Source: Goekera deserti (lineage in GTDB: Bacteria > Actinomycetota > Actinomycetes > Mycobacteriales > Geodermatophilaceae). From it: a DNA stretch of 64,000 bases. The notes under the pieces were generated by a model that worked only from the letters and a program-made list of their open reading frames with translations, did not search any database and was not told where the DNA came from. A program made the translations under genes and the position numbers. This document shows positions 35,661 to 45,839 of this stretch, piece by piece (positions within the stretch are counted from its first letter, which is position 1; every line of letters begins with the position of its first letter). Location: contig NZ_JAAGWK010000024.1 in assembly GCF_010685995.1 (NCBI RefSeq), positions 120,771-184,770 on the forward strand, read 5' to 3'.

Positions 35661-35969
35661 TCAGTCGGCGTCGAGCTCGCGCAGGGCCTGCTCCCAGCGG
35701 GCCCGGCGGGCGTCGGCGTCCTGCTCCCACCAGGCCGTGCCCCGCTCCCCGAGCCCGGTCTTGGCCAGCTGCACCGTGGCCCGGGCCGCGGCGACGGCCG
35801 CCTCGTCCCCGGCTCTGCGGGCCGACCGGACGCCGCTGCGCCCGACACCGAGGTGGTGCAGCAGCCGGGCGCGCACGTCGTCGGGCAGGTCGGGGTCGGC
35901 AGTGCGCCAGCGCCGCCCGTCGACGACCAGGTACCGCCCGTCCTCGGTGCGGGTGACCTCGCGGGTCAC
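35661..35969 (-). CDS. Conserved hypothetical protein, 102 residues
   Basis: Begins VTREVTRTEDGRYLVVDGRRWR and ends with a WWEQ...WEQALREL helix. The middle, DDVRARLLHHLGVGRSGVRSA followed by DEAAVAAARATVQLAKTGLG, is helical and basic. It has the feel of a widespread actinobacterial family often mislabelled as a Tol-type transporter, but no function is known to me. GTG 35969 overlaps the sirtuin stop as GTGA, so it is the second gene of that operon. Confidence 0.8.
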   Translation of the reverse strand: MTREVTRTEDGRYLVVDGRRWRTADPDLPDDVRARLLHHLGVGRSGVRSARRAGDEAAVAAARATVQLAKTGLGERGTAWWEQDADARRARWEQALRELDAD

Positions 35970-36826
35970 CGGCCCAGCCGGCTCGCCAGCGCGGGGAGCA
36001 CCAGACCGAGCGGGGCGTCCACCCGCACGTCGGCCTTCTCGTCGCCCCGGGTCGGGCCGGAGTTGACGATCGCCACCGGGATGCCCTCCTTCGCTGCCCG
36101 CAGCACGAACCGGTAGCCGCTCATCACGGTCAACGACGAGCCCAGCACCACCAGCGACCGGGCGCCGACCACCAGCTCGTAGCAGTGCTGCACCCGGTCC
36201 GGGGGCACGGTCTCGCCGAAGAACACCACGTCGGGCTTGAGCGGGCCACCGCCGCAGGCCAGGCAGTCGACCATCACGAAGTCGTCCAGCGCCTCCTCGG
36301 GCAGCTCGACGTCGCCGTCCGGGTTGACCTCGTCGGCGGCGTGCTCGGGACGGAAGCCGGGGTTGGCCGCCCGCAGCCGCAGGTCCAGCGAGGCCCGGTC
36401 GGCGACGTCGCCGCAGGCCAGGCACACCGTGCGGTCCAGCCCGCCGTGCAGCTCGACGACGTCCCGCGCACCGGCCGCCTGGTGCAGCCCGTCGACGTTC
36501 TGGGTGATCACCCCGGCCAGCAGGCCAGCGCCCTGCAGCGCCGCGACGGCGTGGTGCCCGGCGTTCGGGCGGGCCAGGCCGATCTGCCGCCACCCCACGT
36601 AGCTGCGCGCCCAGTACCGGTGCCGGCCCTGCGGGTCCCGGGTGAAGGTCTGCCAGGTCATCGGCGAGTGCGTGCGCAGGGCGCCGGTCACCCCGCGGTA
36701 GTCCGGGATGCCGGAGTCGGTGGACAGGCCCGCGCCGGAGAGCACCACCGCCCCGCCACGCCCCACCAGCTCGACGAGCTCGTCCAGGTCCGGTCCGGTG
36801 GTCACGGGGGCACTCACAACGGCCAT
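35966..36826 (-). CDS. Sir2-family NAD-dependent protein deacylase
   Basis: A 286-residue sirtuin that removes acyl groups from lysine using NAD. It carries GAGLSTDSGIPDYRG (NAD loop, with the Ala-Gly-x-Ser form), TQNVDGLH with the His of the ELHGG segment as base, zinc cysteines CLACG (about 152) and CLACGG (about 199), and VLGSSLTV. The zinc insert is longer than in small sirtuins. ATG 36826 with GGGGGGACG upstream; earlier starts give low-quality sequence. Coupled to the 102-residue gene downstream. Confidence 0.94.
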   Translation of the reverse strand: MAVVSAPVTTGPDLDELVELVGRGGAVVLSGAGLSTDSGIPDYRGVTGALRTHSPMTWQTFTRDPQGRHRYWARSYVGWRQIGLARPNAGHHAVAALQGAGLLAGVITQNVDGLHQAAGARDVVELHGGLDRTVCLACGDVADRASLDLRLRAANPGFRPEHAADEVNPDGDVELPEEALDDFVMVDCLACGGGPLKPDVVFFGETVPPDRVQHCYELVVGARSLVVLGSSLTVMSGYRFVLRAAKEGIPVAIVNSGPTRGDEKADVRVDAPLGLVLPALASRLGR

Positions 36827-36874
36827 CGTCCCCCCGGGTCCCCGATCGCGGCCAGCTCGTGCGGTGTCGCCTCC

Positions 36875-36904
36875 GCTCGTGCTGTGCTGCAGCGCCGCAC
36901 GAGC
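36875..36904. repeat. GCTCGTGC hairpin, possible decayed relative of the 70-bp element
   Basis: GCTCGTGC (36875-36882) and GCACGAGC (36897-36904) pair around TGTGCTGCAGCGCC. The flanking AGCTCGTGCGGTG resembles the arm of the 70-bp element at 26.8 kb read in reverse, but the second outer arm is not preserved. Confidence 0.4.
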
Positions 36905-36988
36905 GGCGCACTCCTGCACCCGCCGGCGGTGCCGGCACGGCGGCACCGCGGGAGCCCGCGCCGAGCGTGGGGGCGGTGGGGTCCTCCC

Positions 36989-37435
36989 TCAGGCGCCGCC
37001 GAGCTCCCGGTCCAGCCGGGCGAGCAGGTCGTCGTGGATCCGGCGCAGCCCCTTCGGCGCGAAGGTGCGCTCGAAGAACCCGCCGATGCCGCCGGCGCCG
37101 TCCCAGGTGGTGCGCACCCGGACGGTGGTGCTGGCCGGGCCGTCGGGCTGCACCGTCCAGGTGGTGACCATGCTGCTGTTGGCGTCGCTCTCCACGAGCC
37201 CGCCGTCGGGCAGCTCGGTGACGACGACGACCTGGTCCCGCACGCGCTTCTCGGTGGCGGCGAGCTTCCAGTGCACCCGGGTGCCCGAGCCCTGCCCGCC
37301 GGCCTCCACGCGGTACTCGCTGTACTGGGCGGGGAGGATGCGCGGGCGGACCCCGGCGTAGTCGGCGAGGGCGGCGTGCACCCGGTCGGCGGGTGCGTGG
37401 ACGACGCGCTCTGCGGTGCTGACGACCTGTGCCAT
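36989..37435 (-). CDS. SRPBCC (START-like) family protein
   Basis: A 148-residue helix-grip protein: STAERVVHAPADRVHAALADY at the start, a GSGTRVHWKL strand, VRVRTTWDGAGGIGGFFERTF, and a long C-terminal helix RRIHDDLLARLDREL. Such proteins bind hydrophobic ligands or act as polyketide-cyclase-like enzymes; nothing in the neighbourhood narrows this. ATG 37435. Confidence 0.9.
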   Translation of the reverse strand: MAQVVSTAERVVHAPADRVHAALADYAGVRPRILPAQYSEYRVEAGGQGSGTRVHWKLAATEKRVRDQVVVVTELPDGGLVESDANSSMVTTWTVQPDGPASTTVRVRTTWDGAGGIGGFFERTFAPKGLRRIHDDLLARLDRELGGA

Positions 37436-37539
37436 GCCCTCCAGTCTGCCCACCGTCCCACCACGGGCGGCGCCGGGCACCCACGGGAGCCCGGCCGGGC
37501 GCCTTCCACGGCCTGGCTCGGCCGGTGTCCGCCGCCGGG

Positions 37540-39171
37540 CTACTCGGCGATCCAGACCGCCGTCCCGGCGCCCAGGACGACCGACCCGCCGGTGGGCAGG
37601 ACCCGGGAGTCCGAGGCGAGCATGACCTCGCCGTAGGCGGGCACGATGGCCGGGGCGGACCCCATGTTGACCCAGCAGGTCACCGCGTCGTGGTCGTCCT
37701 CGACCTGCACGCGCAGCAGCTCGCCGTGCACGGTGACCGTGGCGTCGCCGCTGCCGAGCAGCGGGTGGTCGCGGCGCACCGAGATGGCGCGCTGGTAGAG
37801 CCGCAGCACGCTGCCGGAGTCCTCGGCCTGCCGGCTCACCGAGTACTCGCTCCAGCCGCGCGGCACCGGCAGCCAGGCGGGCACCTGCGGGTCGGAGGAG
37901 AACCCGACGTCCGGACCCTCGTGCCACGGGATCGGCACGCGGCAGCCGTCGCGACCGGGGCGGGCGCCCCCGGAGCGGAAGAAGATCGGGTCCTGCTTGG
38001 CCTCGTCCGGGACGTGCGCCTGGGGCAGCCCCAGCTCCTCGCCGGCATACAGGTAGGGCGAGCCCGGCAGCATCAGCATGAGCAGCGCCGCCGCCCGGGC
38101 CCGCGACTCCCCCACCGCCCCGCCGCCGAAGCGGCTGACCTGGCGGTCCTTGTCGTGGTTGCTGAGCACCCAGGACACCGGGGCACCGACGGCACGGAAG
38201 GCGGCGAGGGCGGAGTCGATGGCGTCGGCGAAGGCGTGCGCGTCCCAGCCGGACTTGAGCAGCCGGAACGCGAACGACTGGTGCAGCTCGTCCGGGCGGG
38301 AGTACAGCGCGACCTGGTCCAGGTCGGCCAGGCAGACCTCGCCGACCAGCATCCGCTCACCGGGGTAGGAGTCGACGATCGCCCGCCAGCTGCGCCAGAT
38401 GTCGTGCACCTCGGGGCGGTTCCAGGTCATGGCCTGCTCCGGGCCGTGCCCGAACAGGGTCGGGCTGTACGAGCCGGGGTTGTCGGGCAGTCCGGGCGCC
38501 TTCACCAGGCCGTAGGCGACGTCGACGCGGAAGCCGTCGATGCCGATGTCCAGCCAGAAGCGCAACGTCTGCTCGAAGTCCGCGCGCACCGACTCGTCGG
38601 TCCAGTCCAGGTCCGGCTGCTCGGGGGCGAACATGTGCAGGTACCAGCGGCCGTCCGGGGTCCGGGACCAGGCCGGCCCACCGAACAGCGACTGCCAGTT
38701 GTTGGGCGGGTGCTCGGAACCCTCGGCGAAGAAGTAGCGGCGCGCCGCCGGGCTCCCTGGGTCGGCCAGCGCCTCGGTGAACCAGCGGTGCTGGTCGGAG
38801 GTGTGGTTCGGCACGATGTCCAGCAGCACCCGCAGCCCCAGCGCGTGCGCATCGACGACGAGCGCCTCGACGTCCTCGACGCTGCCGTACTCGGGGTCGA
38901 CGGCGCGGTGGTCGACCACGTCGTAGCCGCCGTCGGCCCCACCGGAGGGGTAGTGCGGGGTCAGCCAGAGCGCGTCCACGCCCAGGTTCGCCAGGTACGG
39001 CAGCCGGGCTCGCAGCCCCACCAGGTCCCCGATGCCGTCGCCGTTGCCGTCGGCGAAGGAGCGGAGGTAGACCTGGTAGACGACGGCGTCGCGCCACCAC
39101 GCGGCGGTGGCAGCCGCCTCGGCCGCGGGGGCAGCGTGCGCTGCCGAGTCGATCGTCACAGGAGAACTCAT
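37540..39171 (-). CDS. GH13 alpha-glucosidase (oligo-1,6-glucosidase type)
   Basis: A 543-residue glycoside hydrolase cleaving alpha-glucosidic bonds in the cytoplasm; no signal peptide is seen. The four GH13 regions are present: DIVPNHTSD (about 118-126), GFRVDVAYG with nucleophile Asp217, GEVCL with acid/base Glu278, and SNHDKDR with Asp340. The start YQVYLRSFADGNGDGIGDL marks the oligosaccharide-active subfamily. A C-terminal beta domain follows. ATG 39171; a GTG two codons earlier is possible. It stands alone, with no sugar transporter beside it. Confidence 0.94.
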   Translation of the reverse strand: MSSPVTIDSAAHAAPAAEAAATAAWWRDAVVYQVYLRSFADGNGDGIGDLVGLRARLPYLANLGVDALWLTPHYPSGGADGGYDVVDHRAVDPEYGSVEDVEALVVDAHALGLRVLLDIVPNHTSDQHRWFTEALADPGSPAARRYFFAEGSEHPPNNWQSLFGGPAWSRTPDGRWYLHMFAPEQPDLDWTDESVRADFEQTLRFWLDIGIDGFRVDVAYGLVKAPGLPDNPGSYSPTLFGHGPEQAMTWNRPEVHDIWRSWRAIVDSYPGERMLVGEVCLADLDQVALYSRPDELHQSFAFRLLKSGWDAHAFADAIDSALAAFRAVGAPVSWVLSNHDKDRQVSRFGGGAVGESRARAAALLMLMLPGSPYLYAGEELGLPQAHVPDEAKQDPIFFRSGGARPGRDGCRVPIPWHEGPDVGFSSDPQVPAWLPVPRGWSEYSVSRQAEDSGSVLRLYQRAISVRRDHPLLGSGDATVTVHGELLRVQVEDDHDAVTCWVNMGSAPAIVPAYGEVMLASDSRVLPTGGSVVLGAGTAVWIAE

Positions 39172-39270
39172 CGGCACGCGGAGCGGGATGTGGTGCCCAA
39201 CCGGTCCGGTTCACCGCTCGGGGCGAGCACCTGTCACGCCGACCCCATCTGCACCGCCTACCGTGCCCGC

Positions 39271-40017
39271 ATGGCAGCCCACCGGGTCCGGCCCCCCGCG
39301 ACGGCCGTGGTGCCGCTGCTCGCCCTGGCGCCGATGGCGCTGCTGGTGCTGCAGGGACGCGGTGTGCGCGCCCGGACCCCACGGTTGCCCGAGGCCGCCG
39401 GCCCCCGGTCCGGCCTCGCGCCCGCGGACGACGGCGGCGGCGGCACGCTGCGGCTGCTCGTGCTCGGCGAGTCCACCGCTGCCGGCGTGGGTGTGAGCGA
39501 GCAGCGCGACGGGCTGGCCGGGTCGCTGGCGCGCGAGCTGGCCCTCCGCCGCGGTGTCGCGGTGGCCTGGACCGTGTGCGCCCGCACCGGGGCCACCGCG
39601 CAGCGCACCGCCCGGGAACTGCTGCCCGGCGCGGCCACCGGCCAGGACCTGGCGGTGGTGGTGCTGGGCGTCAACGACACGCTGCGGCTGCGTGGCGCCC
39701 GCCGCTGGAGCTGCCACATCGGGCAGGTGCTGGACGGCCTGGCGCCCCGGCTGGCCCCGGGCGGGCTCGTCGTGCTGACCGGGGTGCCCGACCTCGGCGC
39801 GTTCCCGCTGCTGCCCCAGCCACTGCGTGCGGTGCTCGGCCGGCGGGCGCGTGCCCTGGACCGCCGGCTGGACGGGCTCGCCGCTGCCCGACCCGGGCTG
39901 CTGCACGTGCCCGGCCCGCCGGTGACCGGCGCGGCGGTGTTCGCCGTCGACGGCTTCCACCCGAACGCCGAGGCCTACGCGCAGTGGGCATCGCACCTCG
40001 CCGCCGCCGTCGGCTGA
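39271..40017 (+). CDS. SGNH/GDSL-type hydrolase, probably membrane-anchored
   Basis: A 248-residue esterase/lipase-type hydrolase. A hydrophobic segment at about 10-28 suggests export or anchoring. Block I is VLGESTAAGVG (catalytic Ser), block III is VVLGVNDTLR (Asn) and block V is VDGFHPNAEAY (Asp, His), the full SGNH set. ATG 39271; the gene is divergent from the glucosidase. Substrate unknown. It is followed by a G-quadruplex-prone tract and a strong terminator. Confidence 0.92.
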   Translation: MAAHRVRPPATAVVPLLALAPMALLVLQGRGVRARTPRLPEAAGPRSGLAPADDGGGGTLRLLVLGESTAAGVGVSEQRDGLAGSLARELALRRGVAVAWTVCARTGATAQRTARELLPGAATGQDLAVVVLGVNDTLRLRGARRWSCHIGQVLDGLAPRLAPGGLVVLTGVPDLGAFPLLPQPLRAVLGRRARALDRRLDGLAAARPGLLHVPGPPVTGAAVFAVDGFHPNAEAYAQWASHLAAAVG

Positions 40018-40079
40018 CCGGCCCCCGAGCCCCCTGCCCCCGAGCCCCCTGCCCCCTTGCCCCCTTGCCCCCTTGCCCC
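40018..40079 (-). repeat. Eight-run C/G tract, potential G-quadruplex on the minus strand
   Basis: On the + strand there are seven runs of five C and one of four (40022-40026, 30-34, 37-41, 45-49, 52-56, 60-64, 68-72, 76-79) separated by TG, GAG or TTG. The minus strand therefore carries eight G-runs with 2-3 base loops, enough for two stacked quadruplexes. Confidence 0.8.
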
Positions 40080-40085
40080 AACCGA

Positions 40086-40126
40086 CAGTTGTGCACTGCT
40101 CGGCATGCGCGAGCAGTGCACAACTG
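40086..40126 (+). terminator. 17-bp perfect hairpin after the SGNH hydrolase gene
   Basis: CAGTTGTGCACTGCTCG (40086-40102) and its exact complement (40110-40126) around GCATGCG, less GC-rich than the surroundings. Lies 69 bp after the hydrolase stop, directly after the C-tract. Confidence 0.8.
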
Positions 40127-40295
40127 CGCGGGGTGACCTACGCCCCGAGCCGCCCCTGGGCCGGCCCGGGTCGGAGTCCTCCGCGGTGGCGGGGGCTCAG
40201 CCGAGGCGTGCGGGCCCGGCGCGGTAGGCGAGGCCCAGCGGAGCGTGGGCAGGTCAGCCGGCGGGCGGAACAGAGCTCGTGTCGACGTCCGGCAC

Positions 40296-40365
40296 GTGCC
40301 GTGCCGTGCCGTGCCGTGCCGTGCCGTGCCGCACCGTGCCGTGCCGTGCCGTGCCGTGCCGTGCC
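40296..40365. repeat. GTGCC pentanucleotide array
   Basis: Seven exact GTGCC units (40296-40330), one GCACC variant, then six exact units (40336-40365). It lies in the roughly 290-bp gene-free stretch between the hydrolase terminator and the histidine-rich gene; I see nothing else in that stretch. A unit length of five would shift frame if it were coding. Confidence 0.9.
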
Positions 40366-40416
40366 GGACGACGCTGCCCCCGCCGGCGGCCGCCGCCGGG
40401 CGGGGGCAGGACGGCG

Positions 40417-40665
40417 TCAGCCGTGGTGGTGCTCGGGGCCGTGCTCGTGCACGTGCGGGTGCTGGTGGTCGGCGTGGTCGGGGTCCTCCGGGTGACCGTG
40501 CTCGTGGCTGTGGTGCTCGGCGGCGCCGGCGCCCTCGTGGTGTCCCTCGCCGTGCGGGTGGCTGTGCGGGTGGTCGTGGCCGGCGTGGCCCGGGTCCTCC
40601 GGGTGGCCGTGCTCGTGGTCGGCGTGCTTGCTCTCGGGGGTGGTCACCGTGCCGTCGTACGACAC
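40417..40665 (-). CDS. Histidine-rich metal-binding-type protein
   Basis: An 82-residue hydrophilic protein with 26 histidines, almost all alternating with Asp, Glu, Gly or Pro. A segment HEHGHPEDPGHAGHDHPH is duplicated as HEHGHPEDPDHADHQHPH, and the end is GPEHHHG. There is no signal peptide or cysteine. Such sequences bind Ni, Co, Zn or Cu and may act as storage or delivery sinks. GTG 40665 or GTG 40647 could start it; there is no strong ribosome binding site. It lies 52 bp after the UvrA-like gene on the same strand. Confidence 0.65.
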   Translation of the reverse strand: MSYDGTVTTPESKHADHEHGHPEDPGHAGHDHPHSHPHGEGHHEGAGAAEHHSHEHGHPEDPDHADHQHPHVHEHGPEHHHG

Positions 40666-40717
40666 CCGGCGCCGTTGCGCAACGGTGTCCGGCGTGGCGA
40701 GCCCCCGAGAGCCCTGC

Positions 40718-43102
<2,385 letters not shown>

Positions 43103-43262
43103 GGTGGTCCTCCGTCGGGGGTCCGTCGCGTGCGCCCGGCGGGCGGTCGCAGGTCGCCGTCCTCGGCGCGACAGGGGGTGTCTACCCGATCCGCGGGCCG
43201 CGCGGGAGGGCCCACCGGCCCGTCCGGGGGACGCTCGCGGCCGCCGACGTGACCCCGAGCGA

Positions 43263-43275
43263 TTTACGCCGTAAA
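43263..43275. promoter_or_regulatory. Dyad TTTACG-C-CGTAAA, possible TetR-type operator
   Basis: A perfect 6-bp inverted repeat with one central base, in an otherwise GC-rich 195-bp gap between the UvrA-like gene (leftward) and the 62-residue gene (rightward). TTTACG-type palindromes are common operators of TetR regulators of resistance genes; no such regulator is adjacent. Confidence 0.45.
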
Positions 43276-43297
43276 CCGCATCTCGTACACTCCGGGC

Positions 43298-43486
43298 ATG
43301 CCGCTGGTGTTCCACTGGGGTGGGCCGCGCGACCAGCAGGTCGCCGACCTGCCTGCCGACATGCTGGCGTCTGCCGTGCTCGTCTACGACGGTCCGCGCT
43401 GGCTCGGCGTCTACGAGCGCACGGACCCGGTCCAGGTCGTCCGGTCCGACCGCGGGCCGGCCGAGGTGTGGGTCGTCAAGGAGTAG
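43298..43486 (+). CDS. Small hypothetical protein, 62 residues
   Basis: Starts MPLVFHWGGPRDQQVADLPA and ends with EVWVVKE; it looks like a small beta-rich domain (SAVLVYDGPRWLGVYERTD). It runs 12-22 bp downstream of the TTTACG dyad, divergent from the UvrA-like gene, and its 3' end overlaps the convergent phosphatase gene by 11 bp. Codon use fits a real gene; function unknown. Confidence 0.65.
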   Translation: MPLVFHWGGPRDQQVADLPADMLASAVLVYDGPRWLGVYERTDPVQVVRSDRGPAEVWVVKE

Positions 43487-45563
43487 GAGCGGCTCCGGAC
43501 GCACGTCCCGCTGCGTCCCCGTCCCGGGACAGCGCGGCCGCCACACCGGTGAGCTCGACGACCCGCCGCGCCGGCCCGGACGGCGGCAGCCGGAAGGTGG
43601 CCCGGCCACCGGCCCGGCGGGCGACCTGCAGCAGCAGCCCGATGCCCACGCTGGTCAGCCACCCCAGGCCGGTGACGTCGACGACGAGCGGACCCCCGCG
43701 GTCGGCCTCGGCCAGCAGCGTGGCCCCCACCGCCGCGACCCCGGCCTGGTCCAGGTCGCCCGCGACGGCGACGTGCGTCGCGCCCGCCTGCCGGGTCACG
43801 GCCACGGTCGCCGGGCGCTCGGCCGCCGTCGCGGAGGAGCGCGCCGGCCGCGCGGGCGGCACGACCGGAGGCGGCAGCCGGAACGCGACGGTGGTGCCGG
43901 CGGGCCCGGTGCTGACGTCGACGTCCCGGGCCAGCGCCGAGATCATCTGCAGACCGCGCCCACGGTGCCCCGGGTCGTCCGGCGCCGGGCGCCAGTCGCC
44001 CGCGTCGGAGACCCGGACGCCCACCCCGCCGTCGGGCTCCAGGTCGAGCGCGACGCCCAGCGGGCCGGCGGTGGCGGCGTCGCGGTAGGCGTGCTCGGCG
44101 GCGTTCCCGGCCGCCTCCCCCAGCGCCAGTTGCAGGTCCTCCACGGCCTCGGGCGGCACGCCCGCCGCCGCGGCCCAGGCCCCGGCCTCGCGCCGCACCC
44201 GGGACAGCACCGCCGGGCTGGCGGGCACCTCCAGCCGCAGCGGCGCGGGGAGCAGCCGGAGGGCGACCACCGCCACGTCGTCCGCCGCCCCCGCCGGGTC
44301 GACCAGGGCGGCCAGCAGCCCGTCGGCGAGCTCGGCCACCGGCGCGGACCGCCGTCCTGTGGCAACGTCGGCCAGCCGGACGAGGCCCTCGTCGACGCTC
44401 TCGCCCTGCGTCTCGACCAGCCCGTCGGTGTACAGCAGCAGGGTGGCCCCGGTCTCCAGGTGGGCGCCTGCCTCGTGCCGGGGCCGGGTGACGGCCACGC
44501 CGAGCGCCGGGCCCGCCCCGTCCCGCAGGAAGGTGCCACCGCCGGCGCCCACCACCAGCGGCGGTGGGTGCCCGGCGGAGGCCCAGGTCAGCCGGCCGCT
44601 GTGCCGGTCGATGAGCACACAGGCCGCGGTGGCGACGCCGGCGCCGGGCACCCGGTCGGCGAAGCGGTCCAGCAACTCCAGGGCGCGCGCCGGGCCGAAG
44701 CCGGCCAGCAGCAGGGTGGTCAGCGAGCTGCGCAGCTGCCCCATCACCGCGGCCGCGGCCGCCCCGTGCCCGACGACGTCGCCCACGGCCACCGCCACGG
44801 CTCCGCCACCCAGGTCCAGCACGTCGTACCAGTCACCACCGGCCCGGGTCCCGGCCACCGCCGGCAGGTACCGGACGGCGACGGCCACCCCGTCGAGCGC
44901 GGGCACCGCCCCGGGCAGCAGGCTGCGCTGCAGCGTCTCGGCCATCTCCCGGTGCGCGTCGGCCAGCCCCGCCCGCTCGACGGCCGTGGCGACCTGGCCG
45001 GCGATGGCCACCAGGAACGACCGCTCGGCCGGGTCGAAGGGCATCGGCTCCAGGAAGGTGACGCCGAGGGCACCGATCAGCCGGTCGGCGACCAGCAGCG
45101 GCAGCGACGCCAGCGCCTGGGTCCCGGGGAGCAGGCTGCCCGCGATGGCCGGGTAGCCGGCCACGACGGCGGCCCGGTCGGAGCACCACACCGGGGTGCG
45201 GGTGCGCGCGGCGTCGGTGAGCGGCAGCGGCGCGGACATCGGGATGGTGGCGAAGGCGCGCAACCGCTCCACCGGGTAGCCGGCGACGTCGACGGTGTGC
45301 AGCAGGCCGTCGGTGCCGGCGGTGCACACCGAGACGACCGAGGCGCCGAGGATGGTGCGCAGCCCGGAGCTCACGACGCCGGCGACCTCGGCGAGGGTGC
45401 CGGCGGCCGACAGCGCCACGTGCAGACCGTGCACCTGGTGGCGGCGGTCGTCGTGCGCCCGGCCGTGGGCCCCGTCCCCGTGCGGCCGGTCGTCCTGTGA
45501 CCGGACCGGACGGCCACCCCGCGGCACGTCGTCCGGCCCGTCCCCGTCGCCCACCGCGACCAC
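43476..45563 (-). CDS. GAF-PP2C phosphatase-HATPase-STAS fusion (RsbU/RsbW/RsbV-like)
   Basis: A 695-residue single-chain stress-signalling protein. Domains in order: GAF (about 45-200); SpoIIE/PP2C phosphatase (about 215-425) with GGDWYDVLDL, VGDVVGHGAAAA and LLLYTDGLVE metal-site motifs; an anti-sigma-type kinase domain (about 440-560) with LQLALGEAAGNAAEHAY and GRGLQMI; and a C-terminal STAS domain (about 590-690) containing VVDVTGLGWLTSVGIGLLL. This joins phosphatase, kinase and antagonist functions of a partner-switching sigma-factor circuit. GTG 45563 has GGAGG 6-7 bases upstream. No sigma factor lies nearby. Confidence 0.92.
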   Translation of the reverse strand: MVAVGDGDGPDDVPRGGRPVRSQDDRPHGDGAHGRAHDDRRHQVHGLHVALSAAGTLAEVAGVVSSGLRTILGASVVSVCTAGTDGLLHTVDVAGYPVERLRAFATIPMSAPLPLTDAARTRTPVWCSDRAAVVAGYPAIAGSLLPGTQALASLPLLVADRLIGALGVTFLEPMPFDPAERSFLVAIAGQVATAVERAGLADAHREMAETLQRSLLPGAVPALDGVAVAVRYLPAVAGTRAGGDWYDVLDLGGGAVAVAVGDVVGHGAAAAAVMGQLRSSLTTLLLAGFGPARALELLDRFADRVPGAGVATAACVLIDRHSGRLTWASAGHPPPLVVGAGGGTFLRDGAGPALGVAVTRPRHEAGAHLETGATLLLYTDGLVETQGESVDEGLVRLADVATGRRSAPVAELADGLLAALVDPAGAADDVAVVALRLLPAPLRLEVPASPAVLSRVRREAGAWAAAAGVPPEAVEDLQLALGEAAGNAAEHAYRDAATAGPLGVALDLEPDGGVGVRVSDAGDWRPAPDDPGHRGRGLQMISALARDVDVSTGPAGTTVAFRLPPPVVPPARPARSSATAAERPATVAVTRQAGATHVAVAGDLDQAGVAAVGATLLAEADRGGPLVVDVTGLGWLTSVGIGLLLQVARRAGGRATFRLPPSGPARRVVELTGVAAALSRDGDAAGRASGAAPTP

Positions 45564-45839
45564 CGCAGACCTCCACCCCTCGACGGGGTCACGGTAACGG
45601 CGGACACACCGGACTGCTGCCCCGACGCCGGCCGGTCGGGCCGGGCGCGCGCTCCTGCGACCAGCGTGACCTGCGTTCCCCGGGTGACGGACGGGACGAC
45701 CACGGGGTGGTGTCGGGCCGCCGGTGGGCCGGATCGGGGTGCCGCGGGCGCACCATCCAGTCGTGCGGTGTCCCCTCGGAGTCCTGGCGCGACAGGTCGG
45801 TGCCGCCCCGTGCGCGCCGCTGCCCGGCCGGGGCCGGCG

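Noticed and set aside
37429..39270. Upstream extension of the SGNH hydrolase frame opposite the glucosidase
   Set aside because: Antisense shadow; the signal-anchor-like start at ATG 39271 is the natural beginning.
40296..40365. GTGCC array as a CRISPR
   Set aside because: Units are 5 bp with no spacers; it is a microsatellite.
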